52,364 bases of DNA from an uncultured Lachnospiraceae bacterium (GCA_947169385.1 CAMVPR010000018.1:1-52364); one strand, 5' to 3'. Counted from the first letter of the stretch, positions 35,472-44,842 are shown. Numbers and translations are program-made. The notes: generated by a model from the letters alone, not told the origin.

Positions 35472-37493
35472 TTACATCTTGAAGAAACTTATTCCTTCTG
35501 TAAGCTCTGCAGATACGCTTCTGAGTGATTCTGCGCTTGATGCAAGTGAAGCAACTGTATTAGAAAGCTCATCCATAGAAGCTCCCGTCTCTTCACTACC
35601 TGCTGCATTCTCTTCTGATATAGAAGAAAGCGAGCTCATCACATCAACTACCATATCCTTAGCTGATGCACAGGTGTCTGCATCCTTGGCAATTGAATTA
35701 ACACTCTCTACAGAATCGCCAATATCACCAATCATTGTATTAACACTTGCAAATGTCTCACCGATAACCTTCTGCTGCTCCTCGTTGGTCTTCTGAACAT
35801 CCTCAGCCATAGTAACAGCTGCCTTGGACTCCTGAAGAAGAACCTCCATCTCGCCTCTAATAAGGTCTGCCGACTCGCTTGAATCTGCCGCAAGCTTGCC
35901 AATCTCCTCTGCAACAACCGCAAATCCACGTCCCGCATCTCCTGCTCTTGCAGCCTCGATTGATGCGTTAAGCGCAAGCAGGTTGGTCTGTGAAGCAATG
36001 TCTGTGATTGCTGCAACCTTCTCATTGATACGGCCTACTGCCTGGCTGGTTGCACTAATCTTCTCTGAAATACTGTTGATTGCGCGGTTCATGTTCTCAC
36101 TGCTGTTCTTAAGCTCAGAAAGGCTCTTAGCAGACTCCTGCGAGGCTTCCTGCATACGATCTGTAATTGCAGTAAGATCCACAGTAGAATTCTGAACACT
36201 TCCAACAGCATGCTCAATATCCATAATGTTCTCAGTTGCGTTATTAATCTCTTCAGCCTGCTGTGTAGCTCCACCGGCAATCTCATTGACTGCTGATGCC
36301 ACATCTGTCGCAGTGACCGAAATTCTCTCTGACATATCCGCTAAATTATCAGAAGCATCACTTACTGCATCAGCTCCGTTCTTAATATTAGCAACTATAT
36401 CTCTTAATGTACCGATAACATTGTTGGTACTCTTAATAATATGTCCCAACTCATCTGTACGATTGGTATACGCAGGAATCTCTTTGAAAGCACCTGCAGA
36501 AAGATAAGTAAGTGACGTCTCAATCTCTTTAAGAGGACCGGTAATTGACTTAGAGTAAATTACCGTTACAACAATTCCTGCAATAATGAATATAACTCCG
36601 ATGATTATCTGAAATGCAACTGTCTTATAAACTGTTGCAAGCGCAACTTCCTGTACACGACACGAAGCTACAATCCACTCACACTTCGGAATCTTAATCC
36701 ATGATATAATCCATGTATCACCCATAAACGGTGCAACGTAATTGCCCTCTGTCTTGTCTCCTCTAGAATCTGTGTAGAATGGATTCTCCGCCTGACTCTC
36801 CGGATCGTCTGGATTATTCTCTCTTGCCGAATGAGCCACAACTGTACCGGCTGTGTCAACCATAACAATCTCTTGCTTCTTCTGGGTAACCTCAGATGCA
36901 AGAAGATCATGAAGAATCGACAAATCGTAATTCCTCTGAACCATTCCAATAACCTTAGAATGAGAAGCATCGTAAACAGGAACAGCTATGGTAGAGATAC
37001 ACTTACCTGTGGTCTTAGAAACCACCATATCTGATATAGCTTCTTTACCTTCCATAGCATCCTTATAATATTGTCTGTCTGATACATCTACACAATCTCC
37101 GACAGACCTTAGCACCTGCATACCATCAGCTCCTGAAAGAGCGGTAGAGTTGCCGTCAGCCATATTCTCATCAATCTTCTTAAGCTGATCAATTATACTG
37201 GTAGCATTAGCATCCGTCTTACCTGTACCATCAAGATATGCAATAGTTGAAGGTGCGTAAGCAAATACATTGAGCGCCTCAAGATTCTTCTCGATGATAG
37301 CGTTAACACTCTCCTCTACAATCGCAGCTTGTGCTTCATTGACTTCATTAGCGCTACCTACACCTTGTTTAACAGTATTTACGGCACTAATAGCTGTCAA
37401 AACTATAATAGAAACCATAAGCATAGCAACAACCATAAATATAAGCTTGGTCTTAATGCTATGCAATCCTTTGATGTTGTTCTCTTCCACCAC
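35472..37493 (-). CDS. methyl-accepting chemotaxis protein
   Basis: The chemoreceptor has about 674 residues. It has a first membrane span (about 18-38), an extracellular dCache-like sensor domain ([30 protein letters not shown]), a second span (about 300-322), a HAMP linker ([18 protein letters not shown]) and the coiled-coil signalling domain. Its hairpin tip reads [32 protein letters not shown] (written in two pieces), the hallmark of the family. The start is set at GTG (VVEENNIKG), six bases after GAGG; the open frame runs 375 bases further upstream, but that part is hydrophobic, unlike the family, and overlaps the divergent gene. Paired GTG codons make a one-codon shift possible. Confidence 0.9.
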   Translation of the reverse strand: MVEENNIKGLHSIKTKLIFMVVAMLMVSIIVLTAISAVNTVKQGVGSANEVNEAQAAIVEESVNAIIEKNLEALNVFAYAPSTIAYLDGTGKTDANATSIIDQLKKIDENMADGNSTALSGADGMQVLRSVGDCVDVSDRQYYKDAMEGKEAISDMVVSKTTGKCISTIAVPVYDASHSKVIGMVQRNYDLSILHDLLASEVTQKKQEIVMVDTAGTVVAHSARENNPDDPESQAENPFYTDSRGDKTEGNYVAPFMGDTWIISWIKIPKCEWIVASCRVQEVALATVYKTVAFQIIIGVIFIIAGIVVTVIYSKSITGPLKEIETSLTYLSAGAFKEIPAYTNRTDELGHIIKSTNNVIGTLRDIVANIKNGADAVSDASDNLADMSERISVTATDVASAVNEIAGGATQQAEEINNATENIMDIEHAVGSVQNSTVDLTAITDRMQEASQESAKSLSELKNSSENMNRAINSISEKISATSQAVGRINEKVAAITDIASQTNLLALNASIEAARAGDAGRGFAVVAEEIGKLAADSSESADLIRGEMEVLLQESKAAVTMAEDVQKTNEEQQKVIGETFASVNTMIGDIGDSVESVNSIAKDADTCASAKDMVVDVMSSLSSISEENAAGSEETGASMDELSNTVASLASSAESLRSVSAELTEGISFFKM

Positions 37494-37566
37494 CAAACAC
37501 CTCGCTTCAATAATATTATGTCTTGTTCCCTTGATGATACAAAACGGAAACTCAACACCGTCAATT

Positions 37567-37595
37567 ATAATAGCATATTTTGTGTATTTTATCAA
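37567..37595 (-). promoter_or_regulatory. promoter for the chemoreceptor gene
   Basis: Leftward TTGATA (37595-37590), a 17-base spacer and TATTAT (37572-37567) lie about 75 bases before the GTG start. The rightward GGDEF gene has TATAAT at 37690-37695 but no convincing -35. Confidence 0.5.
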
Positions 37596-37737
37596 TATAA
37601 TCTCACTAACTAACAGGTGCTTTGTATATAATTCACAAAATATTAGACTATTTAATAAAAAAACACTACTACTGTAAAAAGAATAGGTGTATAATAGCAA
37701 AGAATGTAGAATTATATCATAAGGGTAGGTACTTATA

Positions 37738-39612
37738 ATGCTTAATGGTAGAAAGATTGTTGCACTATGCACATCAAGAATATACGACCCACCTATACAT
37801 GGGTTTATCAAAAAGATAAATGAATCTTTTAAAGAGCGCTCTGTTGCTCTATTGATTTTTGCGATCAATTCGGAGTTCTACTGGCAGGAGGATGAGCTCA
37901 CACCGGAGATTGCAGTCTACGACATTATGCCATTTGACATAATTGACGCTGTTATCGTTATGAGCGAGAAGATTAAGAGCGAGACGGTAAGTAATCATAT
38001 CATTTCCGAATCACAAAAGCGCAACCTACCTGTAATTGTAATTGATGGCGGCAAGGAAGATACCATCAACATTAATTTTGACTACAAAGCAGGTTTCGAG
38101 CAGATAGTCAGACATGTTTTTGAAGAACATGATATCAAGAATCCACACATCATGGCCGGCTTCAAGGATAATCCTTTCTCTGAAGACAGGATAGACGTAT
38201 TCAAAAAAGTTGTTGAGGAGAAGGGTTTTACTTTCAATGACAGTATGATAAGCTATGGCGAGTTTTGGGCTTTGCCTGCAAGAACCGCAACCGAGAAGCT
38301 TATCGAATCAGGCAATATTCCGGATGCCATTATTTGCGCCAATGATATCATGGCAATTAACGTGTGCGATGTTTTAATCTCATCAGGCTATAGAGTTCCC
38401 GAAGACGTTATAGTCACAGGTTTTGACGGGTATGAAGAAGTTTACCTTACGACACCTAAGATTTCAACGGTCAGCTGTGACACTATGATTCTTGCTGATG
38501 CTACAATCAACACTGTTATAAGTGTATTAGCCACCGGCACTGCCGAGAGCACTTTCATTACTCCTACACTCATTCCTAATGAGTCGTGTGGATGCCATTC
38601 TCATACTATTCAGGGCGAGATGCTTCTTAGCCGTTTGAATGATAGTTTTTATAGATATCAGGATGATATTCGTATCTACCATGATGTTGCAACCAAGATG
38701 CAGACCAGTGCTGACATGGATGAGATGGTTCTTCGTATGGTCAACTCTAGGATAACCGATCTTTACTGTGCGGTTGATTCTAAGTGTTTTGATTTCAGCG
38801 AGAACTTCTTCACAACCAATAACACATTCAAGAAAGACCATTTAGGAGTGGTATTTGACACTAATTTCGCCAAATATTACAGTAACACCGGAGATATAAA
38901 AGCTTCCTTGGCATTGTGCAAAAAAGAGAGGATAAACAATCTCTTTGAAGGTGGATATCCTCTTATTTACAATATCCTTGACTATATGGGCAAGCCTATA
39001 GGATATGTCTGCTATTTCTTTAAAGATTATGATATTACGATGTATACGAAGACAGCAAGTATCTCCAATGCGCTAAGCCTTGGGATCGGCGGTTACGTTG
39101 ATAGCAAGTACCAGGAGAAGCTTTCTGAGCAGATTGCCGAAATGTATAAAAAGGACAACCTCACCGGCCTCTATAACAGGATAGGTTTTAAAGAGGTGTT
39201 TACTAATGTAATCGATGATGCGGAGAATTCAGATTCTAAGGTTACTCTTATTATGTCGGATCTAGATGGGCTTAAGTACATTAATGATACTTTCGGTCAT
39301 GCCGAAGGTGACAACGCCATTGCCGTATTAGCATCGGCTCTCAAGTCATCCTGCCCTGAGCATGCTATATGTAGCAGATTCGGTGGAGATGAGTTGTTCT
39401 CGGTTATTATAGGTGAGGTAGACTCTAACGATATTATCAGTAAGATTGACAGTTACCTTGATAATTACAACCAGAATTCAGGTCTTAAATATAAGGTGCG
39501 TTCAAGCTCAGGTTTTTTTACTACTACGCTCACCGACAATTTCAACTTCAACGAAGCCTTGAAACTTGCCGACAGCGCAATGTATAAGATTAAGAAATCA
39601 CATAAAGAATAG
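37738..39612 (+). CDS. diguanylate cyclase with periplasmic-binding-protein-like sensor domain
   Basis: The 624-residue protein has no signal peptide or membrane span. Residues 1-275 match the LacI/type 1 periplasmic-binding fold without the DNA-binding helix-turn-helix: [73 protein letters not shown] linker of about 180 residues follows, then the GGDEF domain (about 465-622) with [29 protein letters not shown] and RFGGDEL. The catalytic motif is GGDEL in place of GGDEF. The usual RxxD inhibitory site before it appears absent (SCPEH occupies the position), so feedback by cyclic di-GMP may be missing. It is probably a cytoplasmic small-molecule sensor that makes cyclic di-GMP. It is divergent from a chemoreceptor gene, which fits a shared motility or attachment response. 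Confidence 0.88.
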   Translation: MLNGRKIVALCTSRIYDPPIHGFIKKINESFKERSVALLIFAINSEFYWQEDELTPEIAVYDIMPFDIIDAVIVMSEKIKSETVSNHIISESQKRNLPVIVIDGGKEDTININFDYKAGFEQIVRHVFEEHDIKNPHIMAGFKDNPFSEDRIDVFKKVVEEKGFTFNDSMISYGEFWALPARTATEKLIESGNIPDAIICANDIMAINVCDVLISSGYRVPEDVIVTGFDGYEEVYLTTPKISTVSCDTMILADATINTVISVLATGTAESTFITPTLIPNESCGCHSHTIQGEMLLSRLNDSFYRYQDDIRIYHDVATKMQTSADMDEMVLRMVNSRITDLYCAVDSKCFDFSENFFTTNNTFKKDHLGVVFDTNFAKYYSNTGDIKASLALCKKERINNLFEGGYPLIYNILDYMGKPIGYVCYFFKDYDITMYTKTASISNALSLGIGGYVDSKYQEKLSEQIAEMYKKDNLTGLYNRIGFKEVFTNVIDDAENSDSKVTLIMSDLDGLKYINDTFGHAEGDNAIAVLASALKSSCPEHAICSRFGGDELFSVIIGEVDSNDIISKIDSYLDNYNQNSGLKYKVRSSSGFFTTTLTDNFNFNEALKLADSAMYKIKKSHKE

Positions 39613-39625
39613 ATGAAGGAAGTAA

Positions 39626-39655
39626 GTGGGGACGGTTTTAAAGAACCGTCCCCAC
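39626..39655. repeat. perfect hairpin made of GGGGACGG repeat ends
   Basis: GTGGGGACGGTT pairs perfectly with AACCGTCCCCAC around TTAAAG. It is two terminal sequences of the GGGGACGGTTC repeat family joined head to head, and it lies 14 bases after the GGDEF stop codon. There is no T-run, so any terminator role is uncertain. Confidence 0.65.
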
Positions 39656-39667
39656 ATTACAGGTCAG

Positions 39668-39717
39668 TTATATTTTTCGGTGTATAACTAAAAAGTGTCA
39701 CTCACCGAAAATTATAA
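39668..39717. repeat. 50-bp palindromic repeat, copy 1 (left of ATPase gene)
   Basis: The outer arms TTATATTTTTCGGTG and CACCGAAAATTATAA pair with one mismatch around an AAAAAGTGTCAC-containing loop. It is the most diverged of three 50-bp copies around the ATPase gene, all in the same orientation. Confidence 0.8.
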
Positions 39718-39750
39718 CGCGATTCAGTTGACCTTTCATATAAATAAGTG

Positions 39751-39800
39751 TTATAATTTTCGGTGAACAGTCAAAAAGTGTCACTCACCGAAAATTATAA
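39751..39800. repeat. 50-bp palindromic repeat, copy 2 (promoter side of ATPase gene)
   Basis: TTATAATTTTCGGTGA and TCACCGAAAATTATAA form a perfect 16-bp stem. The copy ends only 17 bases before the ATPase start codon, just before its ribosome binding site, so it would overlap the promoter or leader of the gene. Confidence 0.85.
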
Positions 39801-39817
39801 TGCACGGAGGTTTCTAA

Positions 39818-41263
39818 ATGATTGGAAGAATACAAGAACAGAATAAACTCAACGAATTATATGAGAGCAACTCCGCAGAATTGGTTGTATTATATGGTCG
39901 TAGAAGAGTTGGTAAAACATACTTAATTGATGAAACATTCACGGATAGAATATGTTTTAGGCATTCAGGATTATCCCCAATAGATAATAATAAAAATACA
40001 AAACAAAGCCGAATGAAAGATCAATTAGATCATTTTTACAGATCACTGGTTATATATGGTTATACAGCAAATAAAAAACCAACTTCTTGGCTAGATGCAT
40101 TTTATATGTTGGAAGATCTCTTAATGAAGAAATATACCGACGATGATCGTATACTTATATTTATAGATGAAATCCAGTGGCTTGACACTCCAAGAGCTAA
40201 ATTCATGACCGGATTAGAAGCCTTTTGGAATGGATGGGCATGTCATAAAAAGAACATAATGGTAATTGTATGTGGTAGTTCAAGTTCCTGGATATTAGAT
40301 AATATCATCAATAATCATGGAGGCTTATATGGTAGGGTAACCTATCAAATGAATCTTCGACAATTTTCACTTTTGGAATGCGAGGAGTATTTCGTATCAA
40401 TGGGGATACATTTCTCACGATATGATGTAGCTCAGGCATATATGGCAGTTGGAGGAATACCGTACTACCTGAATTACTTTAACAAAGAACTAAGCTTGCC
40501 TCAAAACATTGACGCACTCTTCTTTTCAAATAATGCACCGTTAAAAGAGGAATTTGACAGAATGTTCTCTTCTTTATTTAATAACGCTGATGCTATGAAG
40601 CTAATAATCAAGGCAATTAACAGTAAAAACAAAGGAGTATCTCGAGCAGAACTGACTAAAATAACCGGCTTTACCGACAGCGGGAATCTATCCAAACAAC
40701 TAAACGCATTAATTTCCGGAGACTTTATAATTAAGTATAACTCATATGGCACCAGTAAGAGAAGTGAGTTCTATAAACTCACTGATCCTTTTTGCATTTT
40801 TTACCTTACATTTATTAACAGTAATAAATCCAAAAAAGTAGACTGGATTAACCTTGCCGACACACAGAAAGTTAGTATATGGAAAGGGTATGCGTTTGAA
40901 AATCTGTGTTGGAATCATTTGCCACAAATTAAATCCGCATTACAAATAGGCGGTGTATCCACTACAGAGTCTTTGTGGTCCAAAAAGGGAAATGATACAT
41001 CACGCGGGACACAAATCGATCTTATCATCGAGAGAAAAGATAATGTTATCAATATGTGTGAAGTAAAATTCTATAACGATGAATTCGAAGTTAACAAAGA
41101 TTATCATTTAGTATTGGAGAGGCGTAGATCTTTATTGAGAGAAATTATTCCGAAAAGAGCAACTATTCATAATACTCTAATAACGACTTACGGTCTAAAA
41201 AAGAGTAACTACTATAGTGATTTTGTTCAAGTAATATCCTTAGATCAATTATTCACTCCATAA
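39818..41263 (+). CDS. AAA ATPase with C-terminal DUF234 (PD-(D/E)XK nuclease-fold) domain
   Basis: The 481-residue protein belongs to the archaeal-type ATPase family (COG1672-like). It has Walker A YGRRRVGKT (Lys33), Walker B LIFIDEIQWL near residue 113, a VIVCGSSSSWI sensor strand, a GGIPYYLNYF segment and a winged-helix middle part (SRAELTKITGFTDSGNLSKQL). The C-terminal DUF234 domain has IDLIIE (Asp401) and CEVKF (Glu415, Lys417), the residues expected of a PD-(D/E)XK active site. It has no partner gene and is AT-rich compared with its neighbours. Three same-orientation 50-bp palindromes flank it, two upstream and one just downstream. The substrate of this family is not known; a mobile, self-regulating or defence-like gene is possible. 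Confidence 0.9.
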   Translation: MIGRIQEQNKLNELYESNSAELVVLYGRRRVGKTYLIDETFTDRICFRHSGLSPIDNNKNTKQSRMKDQLDHFYRSLVIYGYTANKKPTSWLDAFYMLEDLLMKKYTDDDRILIFIDEIQWLDTPRAKFMTGLEAFWNGWACHKKNIMVIVCGSSSSWILDNIINNHGGLYGRVTYQMNLRQFSLLECEEYFVSMGIHFSRYDVAQAYMAVGGIPYYLNYFNKELSLPQNIDALFFSNNAPLKEEFDRMFSSLFNNADAMKLIIKAINSKNKGVSRAELTKITGFTDSGNLSKQLNALISGDFIIKYNSYGTSKRSEFYKLTDPFCIFYLTFINSNKSKKVDWINLADTQKVSIWKGYAFENLCWNHLPQIKSALQIGGVSTTESLWSKKGNDTSRGTQIDLIIERKDNVINMCEVKFYNDEFEVNKDYHLVLERRRSLLREIIPKRATIHNTLITTYGLKKSNYYSDFVQVISLDQLFTP

Positions 41264-41282
41264 TTATGGAATCAAAAGACCA

Positions 41283-41332
41283 TTATAATTTTCGGTGAAC
41301 AACCAAAAAGTGTTACTCACCGAAAATTATAA
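41283..41332. repeat. 50-bp palindromic repeat, copy 3 (right of ATPase gene)
   Basis: A perfect 16-bp stem TTATAATTTTCGGTGA / TCACCGAAAATTATAA lies 20 bases after the ATPase stop codon. It differs from copy 2 only in a few loop bases, including two C/T changes. Confidence 0.85.
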
Positions 41333-41347
41333 CGCAATACCGCTGGA

Positions 41348-42055
41348 TTATTTTATCACGACTCCCATTTCGCCCTTTGAATCGTTCACACTTCTGGTTG
41401 AGTCATCCGGTTTCATTTTCTTCTTTACCCACTCGGTTGCGGGCTTCTCCATATCGCGGAATTCTTCCTCGTCCATCAATTCTGCATTTTCTTCAAAATA
41501 CTTAATCGTTTCTTCAAGCCAGTCAGGAAGATTGTTCTCGTCACCAGGTTCATAGTCTTTATCTTTAGCCATAAGATCAAATCTTATCGCATCCCTAAAG
41601 CTTATAACCTTGTATTCTTCGTCAGTCCCATAATAATAACCGTATTTCAAATGATAACCTTCCTCTAGATTGCCTGTAAACTTAACGTAAATCCAGCCAT
41701 ACATTCCCTCACAGTTAAAGAGCATATGCAGTAATTTATCATCATCCGTAAAATCCTTCTTTGTTGTGGCCAAAACATTATCATAGCCTGTATCAACCAC
41801 TTTATGATCAAAGAACACGTCAAATGCAGTATTTAGATTGGGATATTCATAATCGCATTCTCCGCCAATATGATAATGCTTATCCATACAATCGCGCATA
41901 AAAAATCTCACACCGTTATATGCATGAAGTATCATCCCGGTGACACCCGGGTACTTATACGCTTTTGATATGAACCCCTCAACATGCTCAGTCTCTTTTC
42001 GTCTGCCTTCGCGTTCGTAATCGTAGTAAAACGCAACCAATCCCCAATCACTCAT
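41348..42055 (-). CDS. small acidic protein of unknown function
   Basis: I do not recognise the family. The 235-residue protein has no signal peptide or membrane span. It is rich in Tyr, Asp, Glu and Lys, with a GWIYVKFTGNLEEGYHLKYGYYYG segment read in parts near residue 130-155 and a charged tail. GGGAGG lies seven bases before the ATG, so it is probably expressed. It is convergent with the palindrome-bracketed ATPase gene and ends 16 bases from repeat copy 3. A role as partner or immunity-like protein is only a guess. Confidence 0.75.
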   Translation of the reverse strand: MSDWGLVAFYYDYEREGRRKETEHVEGFISKAYKYPGVTGMILHAYNGVRFFMRDCMDKHYHIGGECDYEYPNLNTAFDVFFDHKVVDTGYDNVLATTKKDFTDDDKLLHMLFNCEGMYGWIYVKFTGNLEEGYHLKYGYYYGTDEEYKVISFRDAIRFDLMAKDKDYEPGDENNLPDWLEETIKYFEENAELMDEEEFRDMEKPATEWVKKKMKPDDSTRSVNDSKGEMGVVIK

Positions 42056-42083
42056 AATCCACCTCCCAAATTACAGCGATGTG

Positions 42084-42160
42084 ATAAAAATGTGATGCTG
42101 TGCCGCGAGAACCGTCCCCATAACTATGGTGATGCTGTGCCACAAGAACCGTCCCCATAT
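42084..42160. repeat. tandem copies of a GGGGACGG repeat end
   Basis: Two units of about 32 bases in the same orientation, GTGATGCTGTGCC then GAGAACCGTCCCCATA (42094-42123) and GTGATGCTGTGCC then AAGAACCGTCCCCATA (42130-42159), stand side by side. Each matches the right end of the GGGGACGGTTC family. No left end is found to the left of them. Confidence 0.7.
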
Positions 42161-42200
42161 CTAAAGTCATTTTATAATATATCAGATAATAAAGCAAATG

Positions 42201-42233
42201 AGGGACAGACCCGGTATTCTTGGATCTGTCCCT
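42201..42233 (-). terminator. probable terminator of the beta-helix protein gene
   Basis: AGGGACAGA pairs with TCTGTCCCT around a 15-base loop. It lies about 25 bases after the stop at 42258 on the reverse strand. The following tract (CATTTGCTTTATT) is only partly T-rich. Confidence 0.5.
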
Positions 42234-42257
42234 ACTGTCTTCTTAAATATTGTTATT

Positions 42258-44018
42258 CTATTTTACTTTCACTTTCTTAACTGAACTCTTAGAAGAATAT
42301 ACCTTTTTACCATTAACAACCTTATACGCCTGAACTGTTACTTTATAAGTCTTTTTTGATTTCAACTTTTTAACTGTTGTACTTGTCTTCTTTCCTCCAG
42401 ATACAGTTACTGTCTTGGTAGTTTTACCGGAAGTTAAGGTGATGCGATATCCATCAGCTCCCTCAACTGCCTTCCATGTAACCTTAACCTTCTTAGAAGC
42501 TGTACTTTTAACATTTGTAATACTTGTAGAAGCAACAGATACAGAGCTGTCAGTTGTCTGAGGTGCGCTTTCATTTGTCAAAGCTGAACCTGTGTAAGCC
42601 ACTCCGTTTACATATAGTGTATATCCATTAGAATAAATCTTACCACCCTCGGCAACATCTAAAGATGTAACATAGCTGTCTGCTGTAAGTATCACGCTGC
42701 TGTCTTTGCTCACTTTGAGACTCATTTGCTTAGCGTTTTGGTTGGTAAATGCACCCGTAAATGTTGAACCATTGTTGAGAGTAAGAGTCATTGTAGAAAT
42801 GTCATCAACATTTACATTACCGTTAAGAACCTGGTTAGATGCGGTAACATTTGCCGAACCGCCGTTACTTCCTTTAGTGCCCCAATTGCTGTAGCCGGAA
42901 ACGTTGAATAATACATTGTCGCTGTCTTCATTAACTATCGTAGCGTTTTCAAGACTAATCTCTGACGAGGTGTTGGTAATATAGAAAACATCTCCATTTT
43001 TGTTGGTAAATGTGCCGCCTGTCATCGAAAAACTTGAAGTTCCCTCTGCAGAATCTCCAGACATTGACTGATATAGCATAACGCCTTGGTAATTGGTTGC
43101 CTGACCGTTCAGCTTTACATTTGAAGCGGTGACATCTGTATTCTTTAATGTGACGGAATTCTTACCTTCAATTACGATTCCTTCTGATTGAGTAGAGCTA
43201 AGCCTCGCGTTGCTTACAGTGATATCCGCTGTCGAATATATTGCAGGCGAGCCAACACCGGTAGTATTATAAGTTCCTTTATCAACAACAACTGTTCCGC
43301 CACCTCTGTCTGTACGAATCGCAGCAGATGATGTACCGCTTGTGTTGATCGTAAGATTATAGGCGTTGGTTGTTCCTCCGCCGGTTGTCATTATTCCGCC
43401 GCCGTTATTACCTGTGGTAGTAATGGTGGAATCCTTTATGGTTACTGTAGTTCCGTCACCGGCTGCTCCGTTTTGTCCACCGTTACCGCCATAGCAGAAA
43501 ATGCCGTTTGCGCCGGTGGCATCTGCGGTTACATTTGCACCTGTTATTGTAACATTTGCCTTATCTTTAACGGTAATTGCTGAGTTGGTGCCGTAGAAAT
43601 TGCAGTTGTCTCCACCGTCAGAATCACCAGTTTTGGTAGCTGTTATGTTGTTTAAGGTTATATTTCCTCCGGTTACCAAGAGCGCGTTCTGATCTGCTGT
43701 TGTCGAAGAATATGTAGTGTCTGTTTCAGTGATGTCGCTGCTTATTGTTGTAGCTCCGGTCCAAGTAATGTTGCTTGAACTTGAACCCGGACCTCCCATA
43801 CCTGAACCTGATGGAGGCTCGCCAGGCATTCCATCACCTGAGCCTGTTGGCGGCTGACTTGGCATTCCATCAGCGGATAAAGCTGGTGGCTCGCCAGGAG
43901 CTCCATTATCTGAGTTGTATGCATATGCATAAACAAATCCAGATACTGATAGTGAAAATGCAAGCGCGTAAGCAATTATCTTTTTGGTTGTTTTCTTTGT
44001 AAATTCTCTTTTAATCAT
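42258..44018 (-). CDS. secreted right-handed beta-helix protein with C-terminal fibronectin III-like domain
   Basis: The 586-residue protein has a signal peptide (residues 1-33, ending YAYA). A Gly/Pro/Met-rich linker of GEPPxxSADGMPSQPP-like units follows (about 38-80), then a long Thr/Ser/Asn-rich parallel beta-helix (85-470) with repeated NITLNNITATKTGD, GVGSPAIYSTADITVS and SEGIVIEGKNSVTLKN steps. It ends in a single fibronectin III-like module with a Lys-rich tail (SSVKKVKVK). The helix resembles the DUF4353/Cthe_2159-type carbohydrate-binding beta-helix proteins of clostridia, some of which bind acidic polysaccharides. GGAGG precedes the start. It is likely an exported or wall-associated polysaccharide-binding protein. 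Confidence 0.82.
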   Translation of the reverse strand: MIKREFTKKTTKKIIAYALAFSLSVSGFVYAYAYNSDNGAPGEPPALSADGMPSQPPTGSGDGMPGEPPSGSGMGGPGSSSSNITWTGATTISSDITETDTTYSSTTADQNALLVTGGNITLNNITATKTGDSDGGDNCNFYGTNSAITVKDKANVTITGANVTADATGANGIFCYGGNGGQNGAAGDGTTVTIKDSTITTTGNNGGGIMTTGGGTTNAYNLTINTSGTSSAAIRTDRGGGTVVVDKGTYNTTGVGSPAIYSTADITVSNARLSSTQSEGIVIEGKNSVTLKNTDVTASNVKLNGQATNYQGVMLYQSMSGDSAEGTSSFSMTGGTFTNKNGDVFYITNTSSEISLENATIVNEDSDNVLFNVSGYSNWGTKGSNGGSANVTASNQVLNGNVNVDDISTMTLTLNNGSTFTGAFTNQNAKQMSLKVSKDSSVILTADSYVTSLDVAEGGKIYSNGYTLYVNGVAYTGSALTNESAPQTTDSSVSVASTSITNVKSTASKKVKVTWKAVEGADGYRITLTSGKTTKTVTVSGGKKTSTTVKKLKSKKTYKVTVQAYKVVNGKKVYSSKSSVKKVKVK

Positions 44019-44105
44019 AGTTTTGTCCTCCTTATAACTGTATTTTGTTCTCTATACAGAATAATACGAGGTAGAAAAATAAAAAATGGGGGTGAAAAAG
44101 AAAAA

Positions 44106-44135
44106 ATATGATAAAACACCAGAAGAACCGTCCCC
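44106..44135. repeat. solo right end of the GGGGACGG repeat family
   Basis: ATGATAAAACACCAGAAGA followed by ACCGTCCCC matches the right ends at 46706-46735 and 48555-48584. No matching left end lies upstream, so it looks like a truncated copy. Confidence 0.65.
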
Positions 44136-44182
44136 ACCCGAAACCAAAATCAAAAAATATCTTGCGAATTGCAAATAAAAAA

Positions 44183-44206
44183 GGACGGTTCAATTAAGAA
44201 CTGTCC
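44183..44206 (-). terminator. terminator of the lipoprotein gene
   Basis: On the reverse strand GGACAGTTC pairs with GAACCGTCC (one G-U or mismatch), followed by TTTTTTATTT, 16 bases after the stop at 44222. The arms resemble the GGGGACGGTTC repeat ends, so a repeat may have been recruited as terminator. Confidence 0.75.
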
Positions 44207-44221
44207 CTATCATTTACATTA

Positions 44222-44764
44222 TTATTCATTAACGAATGTGTTAAGAGTTCTAATCTCAAGTCCGTCACCTGCTGCATTATCAATGAACCATACCTCTCCG
44301 TCGCCAATCATAATTCCCTGTGAATTAGCTGAAAGCTCGTCTACTGATGCGCTCTTTACTGCATTTACAAATGAATCCTGAACGCCCTTCTCATCGATAA
44401 GCTTAAGCAATTCTTCCTTAGAAGCAACATCGCTACCATTTACACATACCGGATATGTAGCAAGATCTGCTAATGCATTCCAGTCTGACTTACTAACAAC
44501 ATCCTGCACCTTTGCTGCGAATGCCTTGATTGTGGCAGCATCAAGATTAGATGCAACTGAAAAATCTTCTGTATCAGATGCAGCCTCTGCTTCTGTCTCT
44601 GTCTCTGCCGCAGCAGCAGCCTCCTCGGTAGTCTCAACAGCTGCCTCGGTAGCTGAATCCTTAGCAACACTTGACGACTCCTCACTTCCACATCCCACTA
44701 CTGCAAAAGCAAGAGTTAAAGTCAAAACACAAGCTACAATTGTCTTAAATTTTTTTGAAACCAT
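44222..44764 (-). CDS. small lipoprotein of unknown function
   Basis: The 180-residue protein has a lipoprotein signal peptide with lipobox FAVVGCGS (Cys25), an Ala/Thr/Glu-rich low-complexity linker (about 30-65), and a compact domain of about 110 residues (AFAAKVQDVVSKSDWNALAD to LEIRTLNTFVNE). The domain has the look of a small NTF2-like or DUF4878-type extracellular fold. It is probably anchored to the outer face of the membrane. GGAGG lies before the ATG, and a good terminator follows. It is divergent from the sigma factor operon, and the intervening region carries both promoters. Confidence 0.82.
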   Translation of the reverse strand: MVSKKFKTIVACVLTLTLAFAVVGCGSEESSSVAKDSATEAAVETTEEAAAAAETETEAEAASDTEDFSVASNLDAATIKAFAAKVQDVVSKSDWNALADLATYPVCVNGSDVASKEELLKLIDEKGVQDSFVNAVKSASVDELSANSQGIMIGDGEVWFIDNAAGDGLEIRTLNTFVNE

Positions 44765-44813
44765 TTTAAGTTCCTCCTCAATATTATTTTTTTATGGTTA
44801 CTTCCGTAATCCT

Positions 44814-44842
44814 CATATAAAATATCACCACAAGCGTAACAA
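44814..44842 (-). promoter_or_regulatory. promoter candidate for the lipoprotein gene
   Basis: Leftward TTGTTA (44842-44837), a 17-base spacer and TATATG (44819-44814) lie about 50 bases before the start codon. Confidence 0.35.

Noticed and set aside
37494-37868. N-terminal extension of the chemoreceptor by 125 residues
   Set aside because: The extension has no ribosome binding site, is unlike the family, contains the likely promoter and runs into the divergent GGDEF gene.
39668-39800. CRISPR-like array (two similar repeats with a 33-base spacer)
   Set aside because: Only two adjacent copies plus one distant copy, each 50 bases and fully palindromic, with a gene between; no cas genes. They fit gene-flanking palindromes better.
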